Positions 1 to 8,784 are shown, counted from the first letter of the stretch. The stretch is 64,000 bases of DNA from Phyllobacterium sp. OV277 (GCF_900104355.1 NZ_FNIY01000001.1:434001-498000); one strand, 5' to 3'. Translations and numbers: made by a program. Notes: generated by a model not told the origin, from the letters alone.

Positions 1-38
1 TCAAATGCAATGATTGGCCGATCGGCTGTTTCACTCAT
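1..38 (-). CDS. murI: Glutamate racemase, N-terminal fragment (runs off the left edge)
   Basis: Only the first 12 codons are present, reading MSETADRPIIAF on the minus strand. Glutamate racemases typically begin with a short leader followed by a hydrophobic strand and FDSGxGG; the visible RPIIAF fits the residues just before that motif. The ATG lies inside the last codons of the upstream RNA methyltransferase (ATGAGTGA overlap), the kind of stop/start overlap seen in translationally coupled operons. The trmJ-murI neighbourhood is, from memory, common in Brucella relatives. Glutamate racemase would supply D-glutamate for peptidoglycan. The call rests on 12 residues plus context, so it is tentative. 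Confidence 0.5.
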   Translation of the reverse strand, partial: MSETADRPIIAF

Positions 39-891
39 CGCCTGATGTGTCCTCCTCGGGAACCACTATCTTTTTCGCAACCGGCTTTTCCCGCTTGCGC
101 CCCTCTGGAGCGCCCGAGCCGCGCGGCGTCTTGGGACTGAAATAGTCGAGCGAGACGACGACCCCGCGCAACAACTTCAATTCCGAATCGGAAAATCCGG
201 CGCGGGTCAACACACCGCGCAGATTGTTGACCATGATTTCCTTGCGCGCCATGGGGCGGAAATATCCGCGCGCCTGCAAAGCATCTTCCAGATGGTTGAA
301 AAAGCCCTGCAGCTGTTCTTTTGGCGCAGGCTCAAGCTCGGGACCACGAAACGCCGTGTCCGTTTCCTTCTCCAACCCGGATTTCATCCACTCATAGGAC
401 ATGAGCAAAACCGCCTGTGCGATGTTCAGCGACGAAAATGCCGGATTGACCGGAAATGTCACCAGCTCATCGGCGAGGCTGACTTCGTCATTATTGAGGC
501 CGAAACGCTCGCGGCCGAAAAGAATTCCTGTTTTCTCACCCCGGTTAAAACGCTGGCGCAATGTCTGGCCGGCTTCAACTGGTCCGCGCACCTGCTTGAA
601 CGCATCACGCTCGCGCGCCGTGGTGGCATAAACAAAATGCAGGTCCTCGATGGCCGATGGCAGATCGTCATAGACCTTGGCGGCATCGATGATGTGGTCG
701 GCCCGGCTGGCAGCGGAGCGCGCCTTGTCATTGGGGAATTCCTCGCGTGGTTTAACGAGGCGTAATTCCGCCAGACCGAAATTCGCCATGGCCCGCGCCA
801 CCATGCCGATATTTTCGGGCAATTGCGGCTCAACCAGTATGATTGCCGGTCCTTCGGCGATGAGCGTGCGCTGTCTGTCTGTACCTGCCAT
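31..891 (-). CDS. trmJ: tRNA (cytidine/uridine-2'-O-)-methyltransferase TrmJ (SPOUT family)
   Basis: A 286-residue SpoU/TrmH-class methyltransferase, predicted to 2'-O-methylate position 32 of tRNAs using S-adenosylmethionine. The N-terminal VEPQLPENIGMVARAMANFG is the SpoU motif 1. GILFGRERFGLNNDE and FSSLNIAQAVLLMSYEW are motifs 2 and 3, which form the knotted cofactor site. The C-terminal third is a helical extension with a basic tail. I prefer the start at 891 (MAGTDRQ), where family homology begins soon after; an in-frame upstream start at 924 would add 11 residues. The stop overlaps the murI start. It is transcribed divergently from icd across a 0.5 kb repeat-filled gap. Confidence 0.88.
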   Translation of the reverse strand: MAGTDRQRTLIAEGPAIILVEPQLPENIGMVARAMANFGLAELRLVKPREEFPNDKARSAASRADHIIDAAKVYDDLPSAIEDLHFVYATTARERDAFKQVRGPVEAGQTLRQRFNRGEKTGILFGRERFGLNNDEVSLADELVTFPVNPAFSSLNIAQAVLLMSYEWMKSGLEKETDTAFRGPELEPAPKEQLQGFFNHLEDALQARGYFRPMARKEIMVNNLRGVLTRAGFSDSELKLLRGVVVSLDYFSPKTPRGSGAPEGRKREKPVAKKIVVPEEDTSGDE

Positions 892-963
892 GATCAATCC
901 ATTGTGAACGCCGCCCTCATACAACGCGCTTTTTCACGGGGCAATGCGGTGTTTTGATTGTGC

Positions 964-1029
964 GTGGTTCGACAAGGGAGATTGCTGCTGTAATGCTAAC
1001 TGCAAAGGTTGCAGAACGTCACTCCCCAA
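964..1029. repeat. Family B palindromic element, left part of an interrupted copy
   Basis: The stretch begins with GTGGTTCGACAAG and contains the internal family B words GCAAAGGTTGCAGAAC and CTCCC. The matching right end (CCTCATGGTGAGCTTGTCGAACCACG) lies at 1216-1264. Family A copy 1 sits between the two parts, so this copy appears to have been split. Confidence 0.55.
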
Positions 1030-1156
1030 CCCCCTCTCTCCGTCATCCTCGGGCTTGACCCGAGGACCCACAATTTAAAAGTGAAACAGCCATATTTGTT
1101 CGACGTCTGTAACTTTGGGTCCTCGGGTCAAGCCCGAGGATGACGGAGAGAGGGGG
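1030..1156. repeat. Family A inverted-repeat element, copy 1
   Basis: Two arms of 41 bases, 1030-1070 and 1116-1156, are perfect reverse complements; the core reads TCCTCGGGTCAAGCCCGAGG. They enclose a 45-base AT-rich interior beginning CAATTTAAAAG. The second copy (8543-8664) carries a related interior in the opposite orientation. The structure resembles a miniature inverted-repeat or REP-type element. No coding capacity is visible, and the element would form a long hairpin if transcribed. Confidence 0.75.
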
Positions 1157-1215
1157 TATGCCCCTCATGGGAAGCTATATTCTGGAACCTTTGGGATTGG
1201 CATTGCATCCAACAC

Positions 1216-1264
1216 CCTCCCTCATGGTGAGCTTGTCGAACCACGAACCACGAACCACGCACCA
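1216..1264. repeat. Family B element, right end with GAACCAC heptamers
   Basis: CCTCATGGTGAGCTTGTCGAACCACG is followed by two further GAACCAC units. It matches the right ends of the full copies near 14.6, 33.9, 47.9 and 50.5 kb. The remaining gap up to icd (1265-1438) shows nothing else that I recognise and must contain the icd promoter. Confidence 0.65.
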
Positions 1265-1438
1265 GCCCTCCACTTTTACCTCCCTCAAAAGCTCTCCCCC
1301 CCATTATTCCGCATGGATTGCCATCAAAGCGTTAAAGCCTGTCTTTGCGTTCTCGTTTGCGAGTGCTATAGGGGCGCGAACCCTCAATGAAAACCGATGC
1401 TGGCATTCCCAGACCAGCAAAAAAGAGGCTGACTATTC

Positions 1439-2653
1439 ATGGCAAAGATCAAAGTTGCAAACCCGGTTGTCGAGCTTGACGGCGACGAGATGACCCGCAT
1501 CATCTGGCAGTACATCAAAGAAAAGCTGATCCATCCCTATCTCGACATCGATCTGAAATATTATGATCTTGGCGTCGAGCACCGCGATGCAACCGATGAT
1601 CAGGTGACCATTGATGCCGCCAATGCGATCAAGCAGTATGGCGTCGGCGTCAAATGCGCCACCATCACCCCGGATGAACAGCGCGTTGAGGAATTCGGCC
1701 TCAAGAAGATGTGGAAGTCGCCCAACGGCACCATCCGCAACATTCTCGGCGGCGTTATCTTCCGCGAACCGATCATTGCCAAGAACGTTCCCCGTCTGGT
1801 TCCGGGCTGGACACAGCCGATCATCGTTGGCCGCCATGCTTTCGGCGATCAATACCGCGCCACCGATTTCAAATTCCCCGGCAAGGGCAAGCTGTCGATC
1901 AAGTTTGTCGGCGAAGATGGCAAGACCATCGAACATGAAGTCTATGACGCACCGGGCGCGGGCGTCGCCATGGCCATGTACAATCTGGATGATTCCATCC
2001 GTGATTTTGCGCACGCCTCATTCAACTATGCCTACAACCGCGGCGTTCCCTGCTACCTCTCGACCAAGAACACCATCCTCAAGGCCTATGACGGCCGCTT
2101 CAAGGATATTTTCCAGGAAGTGTTCGATGCCGAATTCAAGGACAAGTTCGCCGAAAAGAAGATCACCTATGAGCATCGTCTGATCGATGACATGGTCGCA
2201 TCCGCATTGAAGTGGTCCGGCGGTTATGTCTGGGCCTGCAAGAACTACGATGGCGACGTCCAGTCCGACATCGTGGCACAGGGCTTTGGCTCGCTCGGCC
2301 TGATGACTTCAGTGCTGATGACACCGGATGGCAAGACGGTGGAAGCGGAAGCCGCCCACGGCACAGTGACGCGTCACTACCGCCAGCATCAGAAGGGCGA
2401 AGAAACCTCGACCAACTCCATCGCCTCAATCTTTGCCTGGACGCGTGGCCTCGCCCACCGCGCCAAGCTCGACGGCAACAAGGAGCTGGAACGCTTCAGC
2501 CTGACACTGGAAAAGGTCTGTGTGGACACGGTTGAATCCGGCTTCATGACCAAGGATCTGGCGCTGCTGATCGGCCCGGATCAGCCTTGGCTCTCAACAA
2601 CAGGCTTCCTCGACAAGATCGACGAAAATCTGCAGAAGGCCATGGCTGCCTGA
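1439..2653 (+). CDS. icd: NADP-dependent isocitrate dehydrogenase
   Basis: A 404-residue enzyme of the eukaryote-like homodimeric NADP-IDH group, oxidatively decarboxylating isocitrate to 2-oxoglutarate in the TCA cycle and producing [19 protein letters not shown] at the N-terminus, the substrate-binding SPNGTIRN at residues 94-101 and LIDDMVA in the metal-binding region are all intact. Length is normal for the family. The start follows an AGAGGCT-like Shine-Dalgarno. A strong terminator follows directly. Oddly, the last codons, the stop and the terminator are repeated, imperfectly, about 840 bases downstream, beyond a phosphatase gene. Confidence 0.96.
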   Translation: MAKIKVANPVVELDGDEMTRIIWQYIKEKLIHPYLDIDLKYYDLGVEHRDATDDQVTIDAANAIKQYGVGVKCATITPDEQRVEEFGLKKMWKSPNGTIRNILGGVIFREPIIAKNVPRLVPGWTQPIIVGRHAFGDQYRATDFKFPGKGKLSIKFVGEDGKTIEHEVYDAPGAGVAMAMYNLDDSIRDFAHASFNYAYNRGVPCYLSTKNTILKAYDGRFKDIFQEVFDAEFKDKFAEKKITYEHRLIDDMVASALKWSGGYVWACKNYDGDVQSDIVAQGFGSLGLMTSVLMTPDGKTVEAEAAHGTVTRHYRQHQKGEETSTNSIASIFAWTRGLAHRAKLDGNKELERFSLTLEKVCVDTVESGFMTKDLALLIGPDQPWLSTTGFLDKIDENLQKAMAA

Positions 2654-2704
2654 TCAGGCAATCATTTCGAAATGGAAAAGCCCTGTCGAAAGATGGGGCT
2701 TTTT
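2634..2704 (+). repeat. icd 3'-end direct repeat, copy 1 (inside icd and its terminator)
   Basis: Seventy-one bases covering the final icd codons (Lys-Ala-Met-Ala-Ala-stop) and the terminator match 3473-3543 at 63 positions by my count. In the distal copy the reading frame is kept and ends Lys-Ala-Met-Thr-Val-stop. Direct repeats of a gene's 3' end on both sides of an inserted gene are typical of site-specific integration at that 3' end. Confidence 0.8.
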
Positions 2705-2706
2705 TC
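2676..2706 (+). terminator. Rho-independent terminator of icd
   Basis: AAAAGCCC (2676-2683) pairs with GGGCTTTT (2696-2703) around the loop TGTCGAAAGATG, followed by further T residues. The same hairpin is repeated at 3515-3543. Confidence 0.85.
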
Positions 2707-2828
2707 TTGCTCTGCTCAAGAACCAAACAATCGCACTTTTGATCCCAACATCACGTTTCCGATAGTGATCGAGTTTCGGTCCATGCGAACAGAACAGAAA
2801 AGATTTGAATATTCAGAATGTTGCATGT

Positions 2829-2845
2829 GAAATGATTGTCATTTC
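2829..2845. promoter_or_regulatory. Palindrome upstream of the histidine phosphatase gene
   Basis: GAAATGA and TCATTTC are perfect inverted arms separated by TTG, centred about 30 bases before the phosphatase start. Parts of it recur at 2867-2880 (AATCATTTCGCAAC). It could be an operator or a transcript hairpin. No protein can be assigned. Confidence 0.3.
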
Positions 2846-2866
2846 GCAAAAGGACATTTCGAGACA

Positions 2867-3466
2867 ATGAAATCATTTCGCAACAAATCCATATATCTGG
2901 TTCGCCACGGGGAAACTGTCTGGAACAGTGTGGGACGTTTTCAAGGACAGTTGAATTCTGCATTGACACAACGTGGAATTGAACAAGCTGAGCAAGTGGG
3001 GACGATTTTAGCCCAGGAAATCAAAGACCATTCGTTTCCCATCAATATTCACATAAGTCCGTTGGGACGCGCCAGAGAAACTGCTTCTATCCTTACGAGA
3101 CATGTTGATTTACCCAGCCGTGAAGAACCGCGAATTTCCGAGGTAACCCTGGGATCATGGGATGGAATGACGCACTACGAGATAGATACCGAATATTCCG
3201 GCCTGCTCACCGGCGCAGATGCTTTTGACTGGTATTTTCGATCTCCGGATGGCGAGACATTCGATTCTGCGTGTGCCCGTGTGAAAGCGTGGCTGTCTGA
3301 CCTATCCGTGTACACAATTGCAATATCGCACGGGTTAACAGGACGGCTTATACGAGGCCTGTACCTTGGATTGCCCATGCGCGAAATGCTTGAATTGCCT
3401 GTCTCGCAAAATGGCTTCTTCAAACTGCATAATGGCAGCGTGGAATTCATGGCATACAAGGATTGA
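2867..3466 (+). CDS. Histidine phosphatase family protein (phosphoglycerate-mutase-like)
   Basis: A 199-residue cytosolic protein of the branch 1 histidine phosphatase superfamily. The N-terminal LVRHGETVWNSVGRFQG holds the RHG catalytic motif with the phospho-accepting histidine, and AISHGLTGR near the C-terminus provides the second catalytic histidine. LGRARETA and the acidic SEVTLGSWDG region also fit cobalamin-phosphatase or phosphoglycerate-mutase-like members, but the substrate cannot be inferred. Its base composition and codon choice are visibly AT-richer than those of icd and alaS. It sits between two copies of the icd 3' end, so it appears to be an acquired gene. It is probably transcribed alone and terminated by the duplicated icd terminator. 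Confidence 0.8.
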   Translation: MKSFRNKSIYLVRHGETVWNSVGRFQGQLNSALTQRGIEQAEQVGTILAQEIKDHSFPINIHISPLGRARETASILTRHVDLPSREEPRISEVTLGSWDGMTHYEIDTEYSGLLTGADAFDWYFRSPDGETFDSACARVKAWLSDLSVYTIAISHGLTGRLIRGLYLGLPMREMLELPVSQNGFFKLHNGSVEFMAYKD

Positions 3467-3472
3467 TGATCA

Positions 3473-3543
3473 AGAAGGCCATGACCGTCTGATCAGTCAA
3501 GCATTTCAGAATTGAAAAGCCCTGTCGAAAGATGGGGCTTTTT
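3473..3543 (+). repeat. icd 3'-end direct repeat, copy 2 (displaced remnant with terminator)
   Basis: This copy preserves the icd reading frame through Lys-Ala-Met-Thr-Val-stop and the complete terminator hairpin AAAAGCCC...GGGCTTTT. It starts seven bases after the phosphatase stop codon. It is most simply a remnant of a second icd 3' end left by insertion or recombination, and it now serves as the phosphatase terminator. Confidence 0.75.
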
Positions 3544-3985
3544 CTTTGGGTTGCGCTGTCTCCACCTCGGTATTTTGGGCTTGGTTATTTGACTCGGGAT
3601 ATCTGGCTCTGGGTATCTGGTGGCTAACCATTTGGTTGGTTATTTTGGCTTGGCCATTTGCTACTTCGCCATTTGCTGTTTCCTGTAGCTTTAAACTGAT
3701 TGCCGCTTTGGGCTGCATTTGGGCTTGCAGCGGGCTGTTTGCAGCTTAAAAATTTAACATTGCCAGCATTTAATATTGCCTAGGTTTGAGGTTGCCCATC
3801 GTTGCTGCCTATTGTTGCCATTAGCCATCGTTGCGATTAGCCGACTTTAACGAACATCGCACCTCAGCCGCCATAGTATGATGGACTTGAACGGATGATG
3901 GACTTGACCGGACTATTTACAAATGAACTGACCGGACGCATCTCAACGGGCGCCCGTCCCAGCGCGGCAGCACATCCCGGTCAAA
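3544..3985. other. Gene-free stretch between the icd remnant and the lipoprotein gene
   Basis: The first 200 bases are low-complexity and T/G-rich, with repeated words such as TTTGGCTTGGCCATTTGC and CATTTG. The only open frame encodes a hydrophobic, compositionally simple peptide that I do not accept as a gene. Near 3890 the phrase GATGGACTTGA(A/C)CGGA occurs twice in tandem. Nothing else is recognisable. Confidence 0.5.
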
Positions 3986-4600
3986 TCACATTTGCAGGAG
4001 AATTTCCCCCTCGGCATCAGTTTCCACCTCTTGGTCAGATTCCGCCTTTGCTTGGTCAAATCCCTCCTTTCCACTCGGTAGCCTGTTCGGCTTTGCCGCC
4101 GTAGAACAGATGACCGGGCATCGTGGCAGCTTCATCGTCAATTTCAGATCGAGCACCCGGCGAAATGCATGGGCTGGTATCCTACCGACAATTTTCCCGG
4201 CTTTCCCTGCCAGTTCAAAATCAAATCCCTTCGTAGCAGCGGCGACAAAGTCCGCCTCGTCCATCGAAACCACGCCCGTGTCTTCCCGCGTCGGCGAACA
4301 CGGCAGGAGATAACAAGGCACTTTGGCGCTTAATCCGCCGCTAAACTGCAGTTGCTTACCATAACTCCATGCTTGCGAAATCATACTTTTGCTCGGCCCC
4401 ACATAGCGTGTCTTGAAACCATAACCCACCGTGGTCGAGTAAAACGGCTGGGCACTCAGCGACGTGAACACAGCGTAGTAAGCCATGACATCAGGTCCAT
4501 AGGCAGTATCGCTTGCCATATGGATATCTTTGACCACCGTCGATGTCTGACAAGCAACAAGCATCACCGCGGCAAATAAAAGAGCCAGAACAGCTTTCAC
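3986..4600 (-). CDS. Putative lipoprotein of unknown function
   Basis: The 204-residue product begins MKAVLALLFAAVMLVAC, a convincing lipoprotein signal peptide with a LVAC lipobox, so it should be anchored in the inner or outer membrane after processing at Cys17. The mature part contains no domain I recognise; residues about 35-150 have a balanced composition. The last 50 residues are charged and rich in Lys, Glu and Asp and may be a disordered tail or the product of a shifted frame. It has no operon partner. It lies in the variable pocket between icd and alaS and may be strain-specific. The clean signal peptide is the main reason for accepting it. Confidence 0.55.
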   Translation of the reverse strand: MKAVLALLFAAVMLVACQTSTVVKDIHMASDTAYGPDVMAYYAVFTSLSAQPFYSTTVGYGFKTRYVGPSKSMISQAWSYGKQLQFSGGLSAKVPCYLLPCSPTREDTGVVSMDEADFVAAATKGFDFELAGKAGKIVGRIPAHAFRRVLDLKLTMKLPRCPVICSTAAKPNRLPSGKEGFDQAKAESDQEVETDAEGEILLQM

Positions 4601-5482
4601 AGCAGCTCACAAAATCAATAATTAAAACAGATACTCAAGACGTCAAGCAATACGCTCTCGAACTCATTTACCAAAACTGCATACCAAAAAACTGCATGCA
4701 TTTACCTATAAAATAATATCCACGCACAACGTATCTGCGCACAACACATCTATCGAAGCACTATAAAAACATACCAAAAATAGAATGAGATTCAAATTAG
4801 ACCATAGTATAATTGATCATGAATTCCGGACCCTATATATTCAAGCTCAAGTGACGAATGAGGAAACAAGATTGAGATTGAGGCCGTATCAAGATCTATG
4901 TCCTCGACCGCATCAAAGTACCGCCTGAAATACCCTGAAACACAAAGCGCATTGTTGGGGCTATAAGCGCTTGATGCGAAATGAACGGGCTGCGGCTCGC
5001 CGTAGAGATCTGCGTGTGAAAGGTGAGCAGTGTATGGCGTGGATTCCAGATGTGTGGATGATGGCCAGGTGCGTAGGCGATAGGATAGCAGACCAAGGGA
5101 TCAAGGGTTGATAGCTCAAGCTCGATGTCTCAATAGTGCCGTCATGCTTCCTGCGGACGACTGTTCCTGCGAACCTCCGCGTTGCACATGGACCGTCTTC
5201 TTGGCTGCACATGGACCATCTTCTTGAGGGCATCTTCTACGGGAGCGGATTGTACTGCCGAATCTGCCGGGATGGTTTTCACGCGCGTTGGTTCACGGCG
5301 CCAGCATCGTTCGCAATAGGCCATACGCCGCCAGGAGATCATACGACTAACCACACGCCACCGGCGCGCGCGCTAACATACCCCCGCTAGCGCCAGCGCG
5401 TACGTCGACAGCGCGTGCAGCGTCCCGACAAGCGGCATTCGGCAACGGCCGCATTCGGCAATTCTCGGCAACTGCCGAGAGG
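4601..5482. other. Unrecognised gene-free DNA in the icd-alaS variable pocket
   Basis: Bases 4601-4860 are strongly AT-rich with repeated phrases (ACCAAAAAACTGCAT, GCACAACGTATCTGCGCACAAC), probably promoter-proximal spacer. From 4860 to 5480 composition rises to GC-rich. Open frames there are short and overlap in all phases, with no plausible start signals or domains. A near-tandem phrase GCACATGGACC(G/A)TCTTCTTG occurs at about 5187 and 5211, and CATTCGGCAA recurs near 5440. It may be the eroded remains of an older gene, but I cannot identify one. Confidence 0.45.
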
Positions 5483-5731
5483 CGGCCTACCGACATGTGG
5501 CTTTGGGTCGGCAGAACCAGTCCAATCCCGCCGCCAATCCAATCCGCCTGATGATACAAAAAGAGGCTGCTCTAATTGTGAGCTGTGTTAACCCGCCGAA
5601 GCGTCGCGCACGGCCTACCGTCAGGTGGTTTGGGTAGACAGAACCAGTCCAATCCCGCTACCGATCCGCCTGACGATACGAAAAGAGGCGCTCAAATAGC
5701 GAGCTGTGTTAACCCGCCAAAGCGTCGCGCA
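5483..5731. repeat. Diverged tandem duplication of the alaS 3' end
   Basis: Unit 1 (5483-5610) and unit 2 (5611-5731) are adjacent direct copies, each starting CGGCCTACCG and sharing AGAACCAGTCCAATCCCG, GATACGAAAAGAGG-like and GAGCTGTGTTAACCCGCC. Unit 2 ends inside alaS. The duplicated piece in unit 1 still encodes, on the minus strand, Ala-Val-Arg-Asp-Ala-Ser-Ala-Gly-stop, against the true alaS end Ala-Val-Arg-Asp-Ala-Leu-Ala-Gly-stop. The copies have since diverged by substitutions and small indels. Confidence 0.8.
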
Positions 5732-8366
5732 CGGCGGTAATAGCAGCCTCGGCCTTGGAGCCATCGGGACCGCCAGCCTGCGCCATGTCAGGACGGCCAC
5801 CACCACCGGCACCGCCAAGTGCCGCTGATGCGATCTTGACCAGATCGACGGCGCTGAATTTGCTGACGAGATCATCGGTGACGCCAACAACAGCGCTGGC
5901 CTTACCATCTTCCGAGACGCCGATAAAGGTCACGATGCCGGAGCCGACAGTCTTCTTGGCGTCATCGGCCAACGGCTTCAGGTCGCGCGGACTGACGCCA
6001 GTGACAACCTTGCCGATGAAGCCGACGCCGTTGACGGTTTCGGACTGGGCACCGCCAGTGCTGGACCCGCCAAGTGCTAGTTGCTTGCGGGCTTCAGTTA
6101 ATTCCCGTTCGAGCTTGCGGCGTTCATCCATTAACGCGGTCACCCTCGACAATGCATCGGCGGGTGAGGATTTGAGCGCGCTGGCGATAGATTTGACGCG
6201 TTCATCCTGCTCTTCGAGATAGCGGCGGGCCGCCTCGCCTGTCAGCGCTTCCATGCGGCGAACACCGGCAGCAACAGCGCTTTCCGAGACAATACGGATC
6301 AGGCCGATATCGCCGGTTGCGCGCACATGCGTGCCGCCGCAAAGCTCGGTCGAATAGCTCTTGCCTGCTTTTTCGCCATGCAGGGCCGTGCCCATGGAGA
6401 CAACGCGTACCTCATCGCCATATTTTTCGCCGAACAGCGCCATGGCGCCTTCGGCAATGGCATCGTCCACCGCCATCAGGCGGGTGCTGACAGGTGCATT
6501 CTGCAGGACGATTTCGTTGGCAAGATCTTCGATAACAGCGAGTTCCTTGTCGGAAATCGGCTTCGGATGCGAGAAATCGAACCGCAGCCGATCCGGTGCA
6601 ACGAGTGAACCTTTTTGCGCCACATGGGTGCCGAGCGTTTCGCGCAGTGCTTCGTGCAGAAGGTGCGTGGCCGAATGGTTGGAGCGGATACGCGTGCGGC
6701 GTACGCTGTCAACCACCAGCTCAACTGGCGCATCCAGTTTCACTGTGCCCTTGACGACCTTGCCGAGATGCACGAACACGCCATCATTCTTCTTTTGCGT
6801 ATCGGTGACGACAACCGTAAAGCCATCACCGGAAATGACGCCCGTATCGCCCTGCTGGCCACCGGATTCGCCATAGAACGGCGTCTGGTTGACCACGATG
6901 GCAACATTCTCGCCTTCTCCGGCACTTTCAATCTGCACACCATCACGCACCAGTGCAGTCACAACGCCTTCGGCCTTTTCCGTTTCATAACCGAGGAACT
7001 CGGTCGCACCGACCTTGTCGCGCACCGCGAACCAGACCGTTTCTGTGGCAGCATCGCCCGAACCGGACCAATGGGCGCGCGCCTCCGCCTTCTGGCGTTC
7101 CATGGCTGCAGCAAAAGCGTCGGTATCAACAGCAATGCCGCGCTGGCGCAGGGCGTCCTGCGTCAAATCAAGCGGGAATCCGAAAGTGTCATAGAGCTTG
7201 AATGCGGTCTCGCCATCAAGACGATCACCTTCGCCCAGACCTTCCGTCGCATCGCTGAGCAGGCCAAGGCCGCGATCCAGCGTCTTACGGAAGCGGGTTT
7301 CCTCAAGCTTCAATGTTTCGGAAATCAGGGCTTCAGCACGGATCAACTCCGGATAGGCCTGACCCATCTCGCGGATCAGTGCCGGCAGCAGGCGCCACAT
7401 CAGCGGCTCCTTCGCACCAAGCAACTGCGCATGGCGCATGGCGCGGCGCATAATCCGGCGCAGTACATAACCACGGCCTTCATTGGATGGCAGCACGCCG
7501 TCAGCAATGAGGAAGCTCGACGAGCGCAGATGATCGGCAATCACCCGGTGGCTGGCGCGGAATTTGCCTTCCGCCTTAACGCCAGTTGCATCTTCCGACG
7601 CGCGAATGAGCGCACGGAAGAGGTCAATATCGTAATTGTCATGTTCGCCCTGCAGCACCGCCGCAAGACGCTCCAGACCCATACCCGTATCAATCGACGG
7701 GCGCGGCAATTCAATGCGCTGTTCCTTGGTGATCTGCTCGAACTGCATGAACACCAGATTCCAGATTTCGATAAAGCGGTCGCCGTCCTCATCGGCGCTG
7801 CCGGGAGGGCCGCCCCAAATATCTTCGCCATGGTCGTAGAAAATTTCCGAACACGGACCGCAAGGACCGGTGTCACCCATGGCCCAAAAGTTGTCGCTGG
7901 TGGCGATGCGGATGATGCGGTCTTCCGGGAGACCGGCAATTTTTTTCCAGAAACCAGCCGCCGCGTCATCCGTATGGTAGACGGTGACCAGCAGCTTGTT
8001 CTTGTCGAGACCAAATTCTTTGGTGATCAGGTTCCAGGCAAGGTTAATCGCCTCTTCCTTGAAATAATCGCCAAAGGAGAAATTGCCGAGCATTTCAAAG
8101 AAAGTGTGGTGGCGGGCGGTATAGCCGACATTATCAAGATCATTGTGCTTGCCACCGGCGCGCACGCATTTCTGCGATGTGGTGGCGCGGCTATAAGGGC
8201 GCTGCTCCAGACCGGTGAAAACATTCTTGAACTGCACCATGCCGGCATTGGTGAACATCAGCGTCGGGTCATTGCGCGGGACAAGCGGGCTCGACGCCAC
8301 GATCTCATGGCCGTTCTTCTTGAAATAGTTCAGAAATGTCGACCGGATCTCGTTGACGCCACTCAT
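5709..8366 (-). CDS. alaS: Alanine--tRNA ligase
   Basis: An 885-residue class II synthetase that charges tRNA-Ala, of normal bacterial length. The N-terminal catalytic domain (about 1-240) carries [11 protein letters not shown] and the [15 protein letters not shown] region. The editing domain, which removes mischarged serine and glycine, has the zinc ligands [11 protein letters not shown] (about residue 570) and CGGTH (about 670). The C-Ala domain ends with a glycine-rich [15 protein letters not shown] choose the ATG at 8366 because AGAAGG lies eight bases before it; the ATG at 8372 is only two bases from that ribosome site. The gene follows recA in the same direction. Its 3' end has been tandemly duplicated downstream. 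Confidence 0.97.
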   Translation of the reverse strand: MSGVNEIRSTFLNYFKKNGHEIVASSPLVPRNDPTLMFTNAGMVQFKNVFTGLEQRPYSRATTSQKCVRAGGKHNDLDNVGYTARHHTFFEMLGNFSFGDYFKEEAINLAWNLITKEFGLDKNKLLVTVYHTDDAAAGFWKKIAGLPEDRIIRIATSDNFWAMGDTGPCGPCSEIFYDHGEDIWGGPPGSADEDGDRFIEIWNLVFMQFEQITKEQRIELPRPSIDTGMGLERLAAVLQGEHDNYDIDLFRALIRASEDATGVKAEGKFRASHRVIADHLRSSSFLIADGVLPSNEGRGYVLRRIMRRAMRHAQLLGAKEPLMWRLLPALIREMGQAYPELIRAEALISETLKLEETRFRKTLDRGLGLLSDATEGLGEGDRLDGETAFKLYDTFGFPLDLTQDALRQRGIAVDTDAFAAAMERQKAEARAHWSGSGDAATETVWFAVRDKVGATEFLGYETEKAEGVVTALVRDGVQIESAGEGENVAIVVNQTPFYGESGGQQGDTGVISGDGFTVVVTDTQKKNDGVFVHLGKVVKGTVKLDAPVELVVDSVRRTRIRSNHSATHLLHEALRETLGTHVAQKGSLVAPDRLRFDFSHPKPISDKELAVIEDLANEIVLQNAPVSTRLMAVDDAIAEGAMALFGEKYGDEVRVVSMGTALHGEKAGKSYSTELCGGTHVRATGDIGLIRIVSESAVAAGVRRMEALTGEAARRYLEEQDERVKSIASALKSSPADALSRVTALMDERRKLERELTEARKQLALGGSSTGGAQSETVNGVGFIGKVVTGVSPRDLKPLADDAKKTVGSGIVTFIGVSEDGKASAVVGVTDDLVSKFSAVDLVKIASAALGGAGGGGRPDMAQAGGPDGSKAEAAITAVRDALAG

Positions 8367-8542
8367 GTGCATTGCCTTCTGACTTGTCTTGAACCAAAGC
8401 GGAATAACCCCTTATTGCATCAAAGGGGCAGAACGCAACGCTTGTAGCGAGGCCACCGCTGCCTGTCCAGAAAATCCGGGAGAGTTGGGGGCTCAAACAT
8501 CAACGGGTGTTGAGTTCAGTGCTGAACTCCTCTTCGAACATG
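8367..8542. other. alaS leader region
   Basis: The sequence holds a small hairpin in the alaS leader (CCCCTT at 8408-8413 pairing with AAGGGG at 8423-8428) without a following T-run. No open frame or recognised riboswitch is visible. Confidence 0.35.
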
Positions 8543-8664
8543 TCTCTCCCCGTCATCCTCGGGCTTGACCCGAGGATCCACTGCTAAGCAGTCAAACGAA
8601 CCCGGCTATTCAGCGCTTTTAAATTGTGGGTCCTCGGGTCAAGCCCGAGGATGACGGGGAGAGA
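8543..8664. repeat. Family A inverted-repeat element, copy 2
   Basis: Arms 8543-8580 and 8627-8664 are reverse complements over 38 bases with one mismatch. The core TCCTCGGGTCAAGCCCGAGG is the same as in copy 1, with a 46-base interior. The interior, read in reverse complement, begins CAATTTAAAAGCG, matching copy 1, so the two copies lie in opposite orientation. Confidence 0.75.
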
Positions 8665-8719
8665 TATCTTAGACGTGGCGAGCAGGAAGTGCGCACCACA
8701 AACCATGCCAAAAAAAGAA

Positions 8720-8749
8720 AAACCCGTATCCACAGCTGGATACGGGTTT
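8720..8749 (-). terminator. Rho-independent terminator of recA
   Basis: Twelve-base perfect arms AAACCCGTATCC and GGATACGGGTTT enclose a six-base loop; on the minus strand they are followed by TTTCTTTTTTT. It lies 35 bases after the recA stop codon. Confidence 0.9.
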
Positions 8750-8784
8750 CACATCACAGACCAGAAACAGCCTGTCCCGGGAGA

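Noticed and set aside
1115-1390. Open frames of 70-120 codons in the trmJ-icd gap
   Set aside because: They are translations of the family A and family B repeats (peptides containing LSNHEPRTTNH-like strings). They lack ribosome sites and appear at every copy of the element.
3546-3749. 67-codon hydrophobic frame after the icd remnant
   Set aside because: Low-complexity T/G-rich DNA yields a Trp/Leu/Ala-rich peptide, with no ribosome site or family.
4896-5390. Several 66-90 codon frames on both strands
   Set aside because: Mutually overlapping, without start signals or domains. They could be relics of one gene but no frame is continuous.
6615-8447. 610-codon plus-strand frame opposite alaS
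   Set aside because: Antisense shadow of a GC-rich conserved gene; the minus strand encodes a full alanyl-tRNA synthetase.
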